A DNA stretch of 64,000 nt, taken from Planctomycetota bacterium (GTDB lineage: Bacteria; Planctomycetota; J058). The stretch spans positions 248,001 through 312,000 of the forward strand of contig JAMLIC010000003.1 of assembly GCA_023954375.1 (NCBI GenBank). Direction: 5' to 3'. The notes under the pieces are model-generated. The model searched no databases. It had not been told where the DNA came from and worked only from the letters and a program-made list of their open reading frames with translations. Made by a program: the position numbers and the translations under genes. Below are positions 36,688 to 44,346 of the stretch, in pieces; position 1 is the stretch's first letter; each line of letters opens with the position of its first letter.

Positions 36688-37155
36688 CGTCCTTCGAGCC
36701 TTCCCCAGCAACCAGAGGACGTGCGCGCGTGGCGCGTCCGCCGGAGCCGACGGAGAGCCATGCGCCGCAAAGACTTGAGCCGGCAGAACCTACCACGCGC
36801 CCCGGAGAATGTCAATTTGCCCGTGCTGCGCCCCCGGGGGCGTTGGCCGCCCCGGAGGGCGCTCGCCGACGGCGCAGGGGCCCGCCGGCGCTTCGCTTGC
36901 GGCGTCAGGAGCACGGTGCTAACCTCACGCACGTTCCGCCCGGGATCCGCGGCGCGCGGGCGGAGACGGTGACACACGTCGTCGAGGGTGGACCCGCCGG
37001 AGCGGCGGCGGGACGCACGACGTCGGACTTCTCGGACGTCGATGGGCCCGCCCATCGAGCAGACCCGGGTGAGGCGATCCCGCAGTGCGAGTCGGAACGT
37101 ATGCGGTGCGCGCGAGCGCGCGCTCGAGCCGGCCACCGACCTGAGCAGGAGCACC
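36688..37155. other. Intergenic region between the divergent gspF and DPFG-protein genes
   Basis: About 470 bases without a gene. It probably carries promoters for both directions. An AT island with AATGTCAATTTGCC (around 36808-36822) is the only promoter-like stretch I noticed. A palindrome (37041-37056) lies nearer to the right-hand gene. Confidence 0.5.
37041..37056. promoter_or_regulatory. Palindrome GATGGGC-CC-GCCCATC
   Basis: Perfect seven-base inverted repeat with a two-base spacer, 100 bases upstream of the DPFG-repeat gene. It could be an operator or hairpin in a leader. Confidence 0.35.
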
Positions 37156-38277
37156 ATGCCCCGCAACGACGACCCGTTCGACTTCGACATCGACTACGGC
37201 GACCCGAAGCCCGCCGCCAACCCCTTCGCCGGCGCGCCCCCGGCGCGCGGTGGTGGCCCCGCGCCCGCCTTCGGCAACGACCCGTTCGGCGATCCCTTCG
37301 GCCCGCCCCCGGGCGCGCCGGGCCGCGGCGCGCCGCCCCCGCCGCCCGGCGGCGACCCGTTCGGGGGGGACCCGTTCGGCGGCGACCCGTTCGGCGGTCC
37401 GCCCCCCGCGCCCGCGTTCGGCCCGCCGCCCGGCGGCGCTCCCGACCCCTTCGGCGACCCCTTCGGCGGGGACCCCTTCGGCGGGCCGCCCCCCGGGGGC
37501 CCCACGCCCTTCGGGCCCGCCCCGGGCGCCGGCTTCCCGCCCCCCGCCCGTGGCGGCCCCGCGCCGGCGCCGGGTCGGCCCGGCCCGGCGCCCGTGGACC
37601 CGTTCGGCGCCGACCCGTTCGGGGGCGATCCCTTCGGCCCCGCCCCCGGCGCGGCTCCCGCCGGCGGTCAGGCCGTCGACCCGTTCGGCGATCCGTTCGG
37701 CGATCCGTTCGCGAGCCCACCCGCCGGTCCTCCGCCGGGCGTCGCGGCGAAGGCGCCCGCGGCCGACCCCTTCGGCGGTGACCCGTTCGGCGACTTCGGC
37801 GCGGCCGCGGCGCCCCCGCCCGCTCCGCGCGGCGGCCCTGCTGCTCAGGGGGGCCTCGTCCTCGGCGGCCTCGACATGGGCCAGACGGCCCCGGCGCCCC
37901 GGCCGCCGGCCCCCCCGAAGGCCGCGGGCGGCACGGCCAAGCTCGGCGGCGCGCAGGGCGGCGACTTCCTCGACGACCTCTTCGGCGACGACCTCCTCGG
38001 CGACTCCGGCGGTGCGCCGCCCGCGCCGCCGCCCCCGCCGGCCCCGCCCAAGGCGGCGCCCGCCCCGCCGGCGCCGCCGAAGGGCGCCGCCGCCCCTGCG
38101 ACGAAGAAGCTCAAGCTGGACGCGTCGGGGCCCTGGGCCGCGGCCTTCAGGAACGTGGACCTCGGCATCGAGGACGGGACGACCGACGACGCCGGCCGGG
38201 TCGCCGCCATGCGGCGCTTCGGCCTCGGCGGGCTGGGCAAGGACGCGCTGCTCGCGCTCATCGCCCAGGCGCGCTGA
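37156..38277 (+). CDS. Pro/Gly-rich DPFG-repeat protein with C-terminal helical domain
   Basis: 373 residues. Residues about 1-320 are low complexity, built from repeated D-P-F-G-G-D-P-F-G units and proline-rich linkers. The last 45 residues (G-P-W-A-A-A-F-R-N through L-I-A-Q-A-R) form a compact helical domain. D-P-F repeats are the kind of motif that binds endocytic adaptor appendages in eukaryotes, but here low-complexity clustering or phase separation is just as possible. No enzymatic motif. The FHA gene 21 bases downstream suggests a phospho-signalling scaffold. The ATG is preceded by AGCAGGAG. Confidence 0.75.
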   Translation: MPRNDDPFDFDIDYGDPKPAANPFAGAPPARGGGPAPAFGNDPFGDPFGPPPGAPGRGAPPPPPGGDPFGGDPFGGDPFGGPPPAPAFGPPPGGAPDPFGDPFGGDPFGGPPPGGPTPFGPAPGAGFPPPARGGPAPAPGRPGPAPVDPFGADPFGGDPFGPAPGAAPAGGQAVDPFGDPFGDPFASPPAGPPPGVAAKAPAADPFGGDPFGDFGAAAAPPPAPRGGPAAQGGLVLGGLDMGQTAPAPRPPAPPKAAGGTAKLGGAQGGDFLDDLFGDDLLGDSGGAPPAPPPPPAPPKAAPAPPAPPKGAAAPATKKLKLDASGPWAAAFRNVDLGIEDGTTDDAGRVAAMRRFGLGGLGKDALLALIAQAR

Positions 38278-38298
38278 CACCACCCCCAGAGGAGAGCC

Positions 38299-38802
38299 GT
38301 GCCGACACTCGAGATCCTCAGCGGCGCCCACGCCGGCCAGACCTTCAACTTCTCGGAGGAGGCCAAGATCGGCAAGGACGAGAGCTGCCTGGTCAAGATC
38401 AACGACCCGGGCGTCTCTCGCTTCCACGCCCGGATCGTGAAGGACGGCGGCGGGCTCCACATCGAGGACATGGGCTCGTCGAACGGCACCTACGTCAACT
38501 TCAAGAAGCGGGCCCAGGGCGAGAAGACCGCCCTCACCGACCGCGACATCATCTTCTTCGGCCGCACGGTCACGAAGTTCTGGACCGAGGCGCCCCCCGA
38601 CAAGGGCGCCGGCGTGACGCTCGACTTCCTGCGCGAGACGTTCCCGATCAAGGGCTTCAGCTGCCCGCACTGCGACAAGAACCTCGAGCCCGACCTCCGC
38701 GCGCGCGTGCGCGAGCAGGAGCAGATCGAGGTGATCCGGCGGCTGGGGCTGCACCAGGTGGATGCGGGGACGCTGGAGCGGCTGATCTCGCTCTCTCGTT
38801 AG
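38299..38802 (+). CDS. FHA-domain protein with CPHC zinc-binding-like motif
   Basis: 167 residues. The FHA fold spans about 1-95 (G-K-D-E near 26, S-R-F-H-A near 44, S-S-N-G-T-Y-V-N near 63), binding phosphothreonine. The second half has S-C-P-H-C-D-K-N and two helices. Probably an adaptor for Ser/Thr kinase signalling; partner unknown. Likely co-transcribed with the DPFG-repeat protein. AGGAGAG precedes the GTG start. Confidence 0.88.
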   Translation: MPTLEILSGAHAGQTFNFSEEAKIGKDESCLVKINDPGVSRFHARIVKDGGGLHIEDMGSSNGTYVNFKKRAQGEKTALTDRDIIFFGRTVTKFWTEAPPDKGAGVTLDFLRETFPIKGFSCPHCDKNLEPDLRARVREQEQIEVIRRLGLHQVDAGTLERLISLSR

Positions 38803-38959
38803 TAGTACTTCAGGGGAATCCGCCGGTCACGCGCACGTCGTCGCCAGAGCGGGCCAGCGTCCCGCATCTCCAGAGCCCGCTTATCTTTCCCCGGAACCTG
38901 GCAGACCCTCCCACCCCCGCCGCGTAGCATCGCGGTAACGGGGGGCCTGGAGGTCTCCG

Positions 38960-39082
38960 ATGCGACTCGGCGTGATCCTCGGGCTCGCGCTCGCGATGCT
39001 CGTCGTGCTGCTCGCGATGATGATCTGGATCGAGCCCGCGAGCTTCGACCTGCGGTTCAACGGGTTCATCAGCCCGAAGTGA
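38960..39082 (+). CDS. Small 40-residue single-pass membrane peptide
   Basis: A short frame with GGAGGT five bases before the ATG encodes a peptide with one strong hydrophobic helix (V-I-L-G-L-A-L-A-M-L-V-V-L-L-A-M-M-I-W-I) followed by a short polar tail, F-D-L-R-F-N-G-F-I-S-P-K. No family known. The hydrophobicity and the ribosome-binding site argue that it is real. It lies 157 bases after the FHA gene. Confidence 0.55.
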   Translation: MRLGVILGLALAMLVVLLAMMIWIEPASFDLRFNGFISPK

Positions 39083-39206
39083 CCCGTGGCTGCTGTCGAT
39101 GTCGGCGGGCGGCCCGCTCCGCTGCTGGCCGGTCGACGTCGGCCCCGCAGCCTTGGACCACGCGCGCGCCGGCGGGCGCTGCGCCCTCTCTGGACGGAGA
39201 ACTTCA

Positions 39207-39305
39207 ACCCGCCAGAGCGAGCGATGGGGAGGCGCGGAACGAGCCGAGCTCCATAGCCCGGGCACTTGCGCCGATCGCGCCCCCCTCGCGAGCGCATCGC
39301 TCATC
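39207..39305 (-). repeat. Dispersed repeat family B, copy 2
   Basis: In reverse orientation it matches 17585-17693 almost completely, differing mainly in a central stretch of 15 bases. The partial self-complementarity of its ends is preserved. No gene overlaps it. Confidence 0.8.
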
Positions 39306-39311
39306 GCAGGT

Positions 39312-39352
39312 CTGAGCTCGAGAGAGATCGCGCAGCGATTTCTCGAGCTCAG
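39312..39352. terminator. Strong hairpin CTGAGCTCGAGA...TCTCGAGCTCAG
   Basis: Twelve perfect base pairs, with a further near-complementary GATCGC/GCGATT inner stem and a short loop, seven bases right of repeat B copy 2 and 110 bases downstream of the minus-strand lipoprotein gene. Likely terminator or stabilising structure; also a candidate element boundary. Confidence 0.6.
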
Positions 39353-39462
39353 TGCGCCCGCCGGCGCGCGCGTAGACCGGCGGATTCCCGCTGAAGCTGA
39401 GCGTACATGGGAACACCCCAGCCTCTCGACCGGGGTGCTCCGAACGAACCGCGAACTAGGTG

Positions 39463-39975
39463 CTAGTTGCGGCTCTTGGGGACGTCGGCGCCACCCGTCG
39501 GGTTGCCGTCGCCACCGTAGCCGGCGCGCGCCTTCGGGTGGAGGAACCCACCGAAGCGCAGGTCGATCTTGCCGAGCGGCGTGCTGAGGACGCCGAAGTC
39601 GTTGCCGAGGATGATCGTGCCCTTGCCCTCGCCGACGTAGCCACCGCCCATGACACGGCCGCCCTCGATGAGGTAGGCGATGTTGTGGAACTGGTCGCTG
39701 GCGAAGACCTGGCCGAGCAGCGTCGTGCCGCCGCCGATGCGGTACTCGTAGAGGTACTTGTCGACCTCACCGCGCTCGCCGGTCTGCGGGTTGAAGTACT
39801 GGGTGCCCAGGTAGACGATGTTGTCCGGGGCGCCGTGCTTCATGATCACCTCGCCCTCCGACGCACCAGGCGCCAGGGTCTCGGTGATCTCACAGCCGTA
39901 CATCGTGGTCGAAATGCACCCGTTCGCGGCCGCCGCGGCGACCAGGAGGGCGCTCAGAGCGATGAACTTACGCAC
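39463..39975 (-). CDS. Putative lipoprotein, paralogue of the upstream gene
   Basis: 170 residues. Signal peptide M-R-K-F-I-A-L through A-N-G-C, with Cys20 as possible lipid site. The mature part shares with its neighbour Y-G-C-E near 27, a G-A/S-P-E/D turn, V-I-M/H-G-A-P-D-N-I, then Y-R-I-G/A-E-G-type strands and N-I-A-Y-L-I-E-G-G-R-V-M-G-G-G-Y-V-G-E-G. Function is unknown; the repeated G-Y-V-G-E-G and alternating strands suggest a small beta domain. GTG start with AGGAGAG upstream; 27 bases after the paralogue, so probably an operon. Its GC content is visibly lower than that of the surrounding genes. Confidence 0.8.
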   Translation of the reverse strand: MRKFIALSALLVAAAAANGCISTTMYGCEITETLAPGASEGEVIMKHGAPDNIVYLGTQYFNPQTGERGEVDKYLYEYRIGGGTTLLGQVFASDQFHNIAYLIEGGRVMGGGYVGEGKGTIILGNDFGVLSTPLGKIDLRFGGFLHPKARAGYGGDGNPTGGADVPKSRN

Positions 39976-40002
39976 AGTGTCTCTCCTGTATCCCTGATGG
40001 CC

Positions 40003-40467
40003 TTAGTGGTTTCCCCGGCCCGACTCGCCGTACGAGCCGGCCCAGCCCGGATCACCGCCGTAGCCGGCGCGGACACGGTTGTGCATGGCGCCGGTCAGAG
40101 CCATGAGGATGGCGCTGCCGTTGCCCTCACCGACGTAACCACCGTTCACGACCTTGCCGTTCTCGACGAGATAGGCAATGTTCGAGAACCGATCGCTCTG
40201 CATGAGCGTGCCGAGCAGCTTGTGGCCCTCAGCGATGCGATACACGACGAGATACTTGTTCCAGTGCTTGATGTTCGGACCGACCGAGTTGCCGATCTCG
40301 ATGATCTGGTCCGGGCACCCGTGCTGGGTGTAGATCTCACCCTCCGGGCTCCCGGCCGCGACCACAGTGGTGTGCTCGCAGCCATACGTGTGGTCCGAAA
40401 TGCAGCCCACGGCGGTCACCGACGTCAGCGCCAGGACAGCAGCGAGCGCGCAAAGCTTCCTGAACAT
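40003..40467 (-). CDS. Putative lipoprotein, paralogue of the downstream gene
   Basis: 154 residues. Signal peptide M-F-R-K-L-C-A-L through T-A-V-G-C with Cys22. It shares with 39463-39975 the Y-G-C-E motif, H-G-C/A-P-D-x-I, the R-F/H-S/N-N-I-A-Y-L-V/I-E core and G-G-Y-V-G-E-G. Cysteines beyond the lipid site (in Y-G-C-E and H-G-C-P) could form a disulfide. No known family. GC lower than neighbours, suggesting transfer or relaxed expression constraints. AAGGGGGCAGG precedes the ATG. Confidence 0.8.
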   Translation of the reverse strand: MFRKLCALAAVLALTSVTAVGCISDHTYGCEHTTVVAAGSPEGEIYTQHGCPDQIIEIGNSVGPNIKHWNKYLVVYRIAEGHKLLGTLMQSDRFSNIAYLVENGKVVNGGYVGEGNGSAILMALTGAMHNRVRAGYGGDPGWAGSYGESGRGNH

Positions 40468-40574
40468 CCTGCCCCCTTTCCTTGTCTCGAGGAGCGCCTG
40501 TCGCCCCTCCTCACAACGTGGAGGACACACGTCCGATGTGTCCCGCCCCGAAGATGGTTGTGGCCGCGAAAGAG

Positions 40575-40599
40575 AACATATCGGCCGATGCCGTGTCAA
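40575..40599 (-). promoter_or_regulatory. Possible promoter of the lipoprotein pair
   Basis: On the minus strand a perfect TTGACA is followed by TATGTT, but with only 13 bases between them, shorter than the standard 16-18. It lies 108-132 bases upstream of the first lipoprotein start in a locally AT-richer stretch. The TTGACA is striking at 75% GC; the true -10 box may be elsewhere. Confidence 0.3.
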
Positions 40600-40810
40600 C
40601 GGCGAAGTCGATTTCGGCGTCCACGCAACCCACAAGAGCGTAGCGCCCTGCGGCACAAACACTTGAGCCCTCCCGCCGGGCCCTCGCTGCGTGTCGCGCA
40701 GGCTCGTCGGGCGTGCGGTGAGCGCGCCGCCGGGCGGCTAAGATCTTCGTCGCGTCGCGCGCGCGGCGCGACCAGGCGGCCACCGGGACCTGCGTGGAGG
40801 CGACGCACGG

Positions 40811-41491
40811 GTGCGCTCGAGTCCTCGACCCCCCGCCGACGCGAGCGACGACCTCGCGCTCGTCACCCGCTGCGCCGACGGCGACGACGACGCGTGGGCG
40901 GAGTTCTTGCGCCGCTACGGCAACTTCCTCGACTTCATGATCCGCCGCGCGCTCGCCAGCCAGGGCGGGCGCCTGCCCGGGCCCGACGAGGTCGCCGACA
41001 TCCGCGACGAGATCGTCGCGTGGCTGGTCGAGAACGACGGCCGGGTGATGCGGACCTACCGCGGCGAGAGCCGCCTCACGAGCTGGATCGGGGTGGTCAT
41101 CGGCCGCCGCGCGCGGCGGATCGCGCGCCGCGGCGCGGGCCTGGGGGCGAAGACCGTCTCGCTCGACGCGCTCACCCCGGAGGCGACGAGCCACCTGGCG
41201 GTCGAGACCAGGAGCGACCAGGGCGACCCCCGGCAGGAGGCGCTGGGGCGACTCGGCGCCGCCCTCGAGGCCCTCCCCGAGCGGGACCGGCGCCTCCTGA
41301 CCGGGGCCTTCTACGACAAGCGCTCCTACCAGGAGCTGGCCGACGAGCTCGGCGTAAGGCCTGACAGCGTCGGGCAGCTCCTGTTCAGGGCCAAGCAACG
41401 CCTGAAGAAGCAGCTGGGCGACCTGGCCTCGCTCGAGCACCTGTCCTGTTTGCTCATCGCCCTGCTCTCCTTGGTCGAGAGGCGCTGCTGA
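40811..41491 (+). CDS. ECF-type RNA polymerase sigma factor
   Basis: 226 residues. Region 2 is recognisable around residues 20-75 (D-D-A-W-A-E-F-L-R-R-Y, then D-E-I-V-A-W-L, R-T-Y-R-G-E-S-R-L-T-S-W-I). Region 4 carries a helix-turn-helix near 177-200 (Y-Q-E-L-A-D-E-L-G-V-R-P-D-S-V). The spacing between the two regions fits the ECF family. The last 20 residues are hydrophobic (C-L-L-I-A-L-L-S-L-V-E-R-R-C), which is unusual. It directs transcription of an unknown regulon. The next gene, overlapping by one base, encodes its likely anti-sigma factor. Confidence 0.9.
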   Translation: MRSSPRPPADASDDLALVTRCADGDDDAWAEFLRRYGNFLDFMIRRALASQGGRLPGPDEVADIRDEIVAWLVENDGRVMRTYRGESRLTSWIGVVIGRRARRIARRGAGLGAKTVSLDALTPEATSHLAVETRSDQGDPRQEALGRLGAALEALPERDRRLLTGAFYDKRSYQELADELGVRPDSVGQLLFRAKQRLKKQLGDLASLEHLSCLLIALLSLVERRC

Positions 41492-43776
41492 TGCCCTGCC
41501 CCGACCCGATCGAGCTCTCCCGCCACGCGGACGGCGACGTCGCCGTCTCCGACGGCGATCGCCGCGCCCTCGAGCGCCACCTGCGCGAGTGCGCCGCCTG
41601 CCGCGAGGCGGTCGACGACGACCTGGCCGTCGCCCTGGCCCTCGGCAAGGCCCCGTGCCCCGACGCCGAGAGCCTGGCCCTGTTCATCGACGACGACCTG
41701 GGCCCGCCGCGCCTGGACCTCGTCGCCGCGCACGTCCTCGCCTGCGCGCCCTGCCGCGAGGTCGTGGCCTGGACGCGCGAGGCCGCCCACAAGGCCGACG
41801 AGCGCCAGGGCGAGCGCGTGGGCGCCCGCAGCGGCCGCCGGCGCGCGCGCATCCGCCCGCGGTCCGCCATCCCCGGCTGGGTGCCGGCCCTCGTCGGCGC
41901 GGCGGCGGCCGTCCTGATCGTCGCCATCATTATCGGGCCGGACCGCACCTCGCCCGACCCGCAGCAGGCGCGCACCCCCGAGCCGCAGCGGACGCCGACG
42001 CCGACGCCCCCGGCGCCCGAGCCCGAGCGGCCGCGGCCGCCCGCGCCCGACGCGGAGGTCGTCGCGCCGCCGCCCGCGGTGATCCCCGACGAGCCGGCGC
42101 CGGACACGACCGAGGTCGAGCCGCCGCCGCCGCCCGCCCCGACGACCCCCGCGCCCACCCCGGCGACGCCGGACCCGGCGCCCGCCCCGACGACGGCGCC
42201 CACGCCGGCGCCCGCCGCCCCGGCGCCGACCCCGGTGCAGGTCGCGGCCCTCGCCGGCGCGCCCCTGCGCTACCGCGCCCCGGATGGAGCCGAGGGCGAG
42301 CTGTCGGGCGCCACTTCGCTCCCGGCCGGCACGCGCCTCGTCGCCGGGCGGCAGGGCGGCGCCCTGCGCGTGGGCGACGCCGCCTGCTTCGTCGACGCCC
42401 AGGGCGCCCTGGCCCTGCGCGAGCCGGCCGGCGACGTGACGCGCGTCGAGGTCCTCGAGGGGCAGGTGTCGTTCGACGCGCCGCGGCCCTCGATCGAGGT
42501 CGCGTGCGGCCCGGCGGTCGTCCGCCCGGCCGCGGCGGGCGTCTACATGGTCGTGGCGACCGACGGCCCCGAGCGCGCGCTCCTGTGCGTCGTCTCGGGC
42601 GAGGCCGTCCTCGGCGGGGCGCACGCCCAGGCCGGGCGCCTGGGCCCGGGCGACGCGGCCCGGATCGACCGCGACCGCGTGCGGCCGGCCCGCGACGCGC
42701 GCGTGGCCCGCGCCGAGGACCTGGCCACGGCGGCCGCCCTGGCCCAGGGGGTCGACTTCCCCGGCGGCGTGCGCGTGCGCCGCGTCCTGGCCGCGGCGGC
42801 GGGCGACCTCGCCCACGCCGACGCCGAGCGGCGGGCCTGGGCCGCCTACGCGGTCCTCTCCGTCGCCGGCGCCGGCCCGCGGCTGGCGCGGCTCGCCGAG
42901 CCCCACCTCCCGCAGGCGCGCCGCGCGCTCGACGACCTCCTGGCCCTCCCGCCCGACGCGCGCGCCGCCGCGCCGCTCGTCCTCGCCCTCGCCGCGGGCG
43001 GCCGCGGCGACGGCGTGGCGACGCTGGCCGAGGCGCTCGCCGCGCGCCCGCCGCTCGACCTCGCCCAGGACGTCGAGGCGCTCCTGGCCCTGCGCGTCGC
43101 CGAGCGCCTGACCTCGTTCCGCGCGCCGCGCCCGGTGTGGGCGGCGGCCGCCGCCCAGCCGCTCGAGGGCCCGTCCGCCGGCGCGCGCGCCGCCCTCGCC
43201 CGCCGGCCGCTCGACGCGGCGGCGCGCCGGCAGGTGCTCGCCGACCTCGACGCGCGCCTCGCGCAGGACCCGCTCGCCAGCCCGCTCGAGCCGGCGGCCG
43301 TCCTCCAGGCCGAGCGCTCGCTGGCGCTCATCGGCGCCCTCACCGACGAGCGGCGCGCCCGCCTCCTCGGCCACGCCGGCGCCCCCGACCGCGCCGACCC
43401 GCGCCTGGCGATCGCGGCGGCGCACGACACGGCGCGCGCCGTCGGCCAGCCCGACCCGACGCGCGCCGACGCGCCGGCCTCGATCGTCGTCGTGCCGCAG
43501 CCGGACGGCCGCTTCCGCGTGACGTTCGTCTTCTCGAGCCCCCGCCGCCCGAAGCAGGCCCTGCTGCACGGCTCGTGGGACCAGTGGGCCGAGCCCGGGG
43601 TCGCCCTGCGCGAGCGGGCCGACGGGACGTTCACCGCCACGCTCCTCCTGCCGGCCGGCCGTCACGAGTACAAGGTGCGCCTCGGCGTGGGCGGCGTCTG
43701 GGAGCACGACGCCGGCAACCCGCTGACGACCGCCGACGGCATGGGCGGGATCAACTCGGTGTTGCTGCTGGAGTAG
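41491..43776 (+). CDS. Large anti-sigma-like membrane protein with zinc fingers, FecR-like and glycogen-binding-like domains
   Basis: 761 residues. Two zf-HC2 anti-sigma modules lie at the N-terminus (H-L-R-E-C-A-A-C near 31 and H-V-L-A-C-A-P-C near 83), each the HxxxCxxC zinc-binding anti-sigma type. A transmembrane helix (about 131-152), a Pro/Thr-rich external linker of about 100 residues, a FecR-like beta domain (about 255-405) and an alpha-helical repeat region follow. The last 90 residues resemble the carbohydrate-binding AMPK/CBM48 module (V-F-S-S-P-R-R-P-K-Q-A-L-L-H-G-S-W-D-Q-W, H-E-Y-K-V-R). The architecture implies an anti-sigma factor that reads an extracytoplasmic signal, perhaps a glycan. 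Confidence 0.82.
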   Translation: MPCPDPIELSRHADGDVAVSDGDRRALERHLRECAACREAVDDDLAVALALGKAPCPDAESLALFIDDDLGPPRLDLVAAHVLACAPCREVVAWTREAAHKADERQGERVGARSGRRRARIRPRSAIPGWVPALVGAAAAVLIVAIIIGPDRTSPDPQQARTPEPQRTPTPTPPAPEPERPRPPAPDAEVVAPPPAVIPDEPAPDTTEVEPPPPPAPTTPAPTPATPDPAPAPTTAPTPAPAAPAPTPVQVAALAGAPLRYRAPDGAEGELSGATSLPAGTRLVAGRQGGALRVGDAACFVDAQGALALREPAGDVTRVEVLEGQVSFDAPRPSIEVACGPAVVRPAAAGVYMVVATDGPERALLCVVSGEAVLGGAHAQAGRLGPGDAARIDRDRVRPARDARVARAEDLATAAALAQGVDFPGGVRVRRVLAAAAGDLAHADAERRAWAAYAVLSVAGAGPRLARLAEPHLPQARRALDDLLALPPDARAAAPLVLALAAGGRGDGVATLAEALAARPPLDLAQDVEALLALRVAERLTSFRAPRPVWAAAAAQPLEGPSAGARAALARRPLDAAARRQVLADLDARLAQDPLASPLEPAAVLQAERSLALIGALTDERRARLLGHAGAPDRADPRLAIAAAHDTARAVGQPDPTRADAPASIVVVPQPDGRFRVTFVFSSPRRPKQALLHGSWDQWAEPGVALRERADGTFTATLLLPAGRHEYKVRLGVGGVWEHDAGNPLTTADGMGGINSVLLLE

Positions 43777-43779
43777 CTC

Positions 43780-44346
43780 CTACTCCAGCAGGTCGAGCAC
43801 CCTCAGCAGGTCGACGACGACCCGCCCCGTCGCGCCCCAGATCGTCTCGCCCTCCCACTCGAAGAAGGGCACCTGCCACGTGCGGCCGGCGTGCTCGAAC
43901 GGGCGCACCTCCAGCCGCCCGGCGAGGCCGGCGAGCGGCGCCGTGAACGCGTGCGCCACCTCGGCCGGGTCGAGGACGAGCGGCACGTCCTGCGTGACGC
44001 GCCCGACGACGGGCGTCATCACGACGCCCGACCCGGCCACCTCCACGTCGTGCAGGAGCCCGAGCGGCTCGACGACCCGCGGCGGCAGCCCGACCTCCTC
44101 CTCGGCCTCACGCAAGGCGCCGGCGAGCGCGTCCTCGCCCGGGTGCAACCCGCCGCCCGGGAACGAGACCTGCCCGGGGTGCGCGCGGAGCGTCTCGGGG
44201 CGGCGCGTGAACAGGGCCACGAGCGCGCCCTCGCGCTCGAGCAGCGGCACGAGCACCGCGGCGCGCCGGGGGCTGGCGGCGCGCGACGCGCGCCGCGGGA
44301 GCCGCCCCAGCCGGGCGCGCAGGTCAGGCCAGTCTACGCCTCCCAC
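43780..44346 (-). CDS. Nudix hydrolase (CoA pyrophosphatase-like)
   Basis: 188 residues. The Nudix box reads G-G-G-L-H-P-G-E-D-A-L-A-G-A-L-R-E-A-E-E-E-V-G-L near residue 66, preceded by V-S-F-P, the order seen in the CoA-diphosphatase NudL/YeaB group. It would hydrolyse coenzyme A or a related nucleoside diphosphate derivative. Start by GTG at 44346, inside the end of the SUKH gene, where no strong ribosome-binding site is seen; translation may be coupled. Confidence 0.85.
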   Translation of the reverse strand: MGGVDWPDLRARLGRLPRRASRAASPRRAAVLVPLLEREGALVALFTRRPETLRAHPGQVSFPGGGLHPGEDALAGALREAEEEVGLPPRVVEPLGLLHDVEVAGSGVVMTPVVGRVTQDVPLVLDPAEVAHAFTAPLAGLAGRLEVRPFEHAGRTWQVPFFEWEGETIWGATGRVVVDLLRVLDLLE

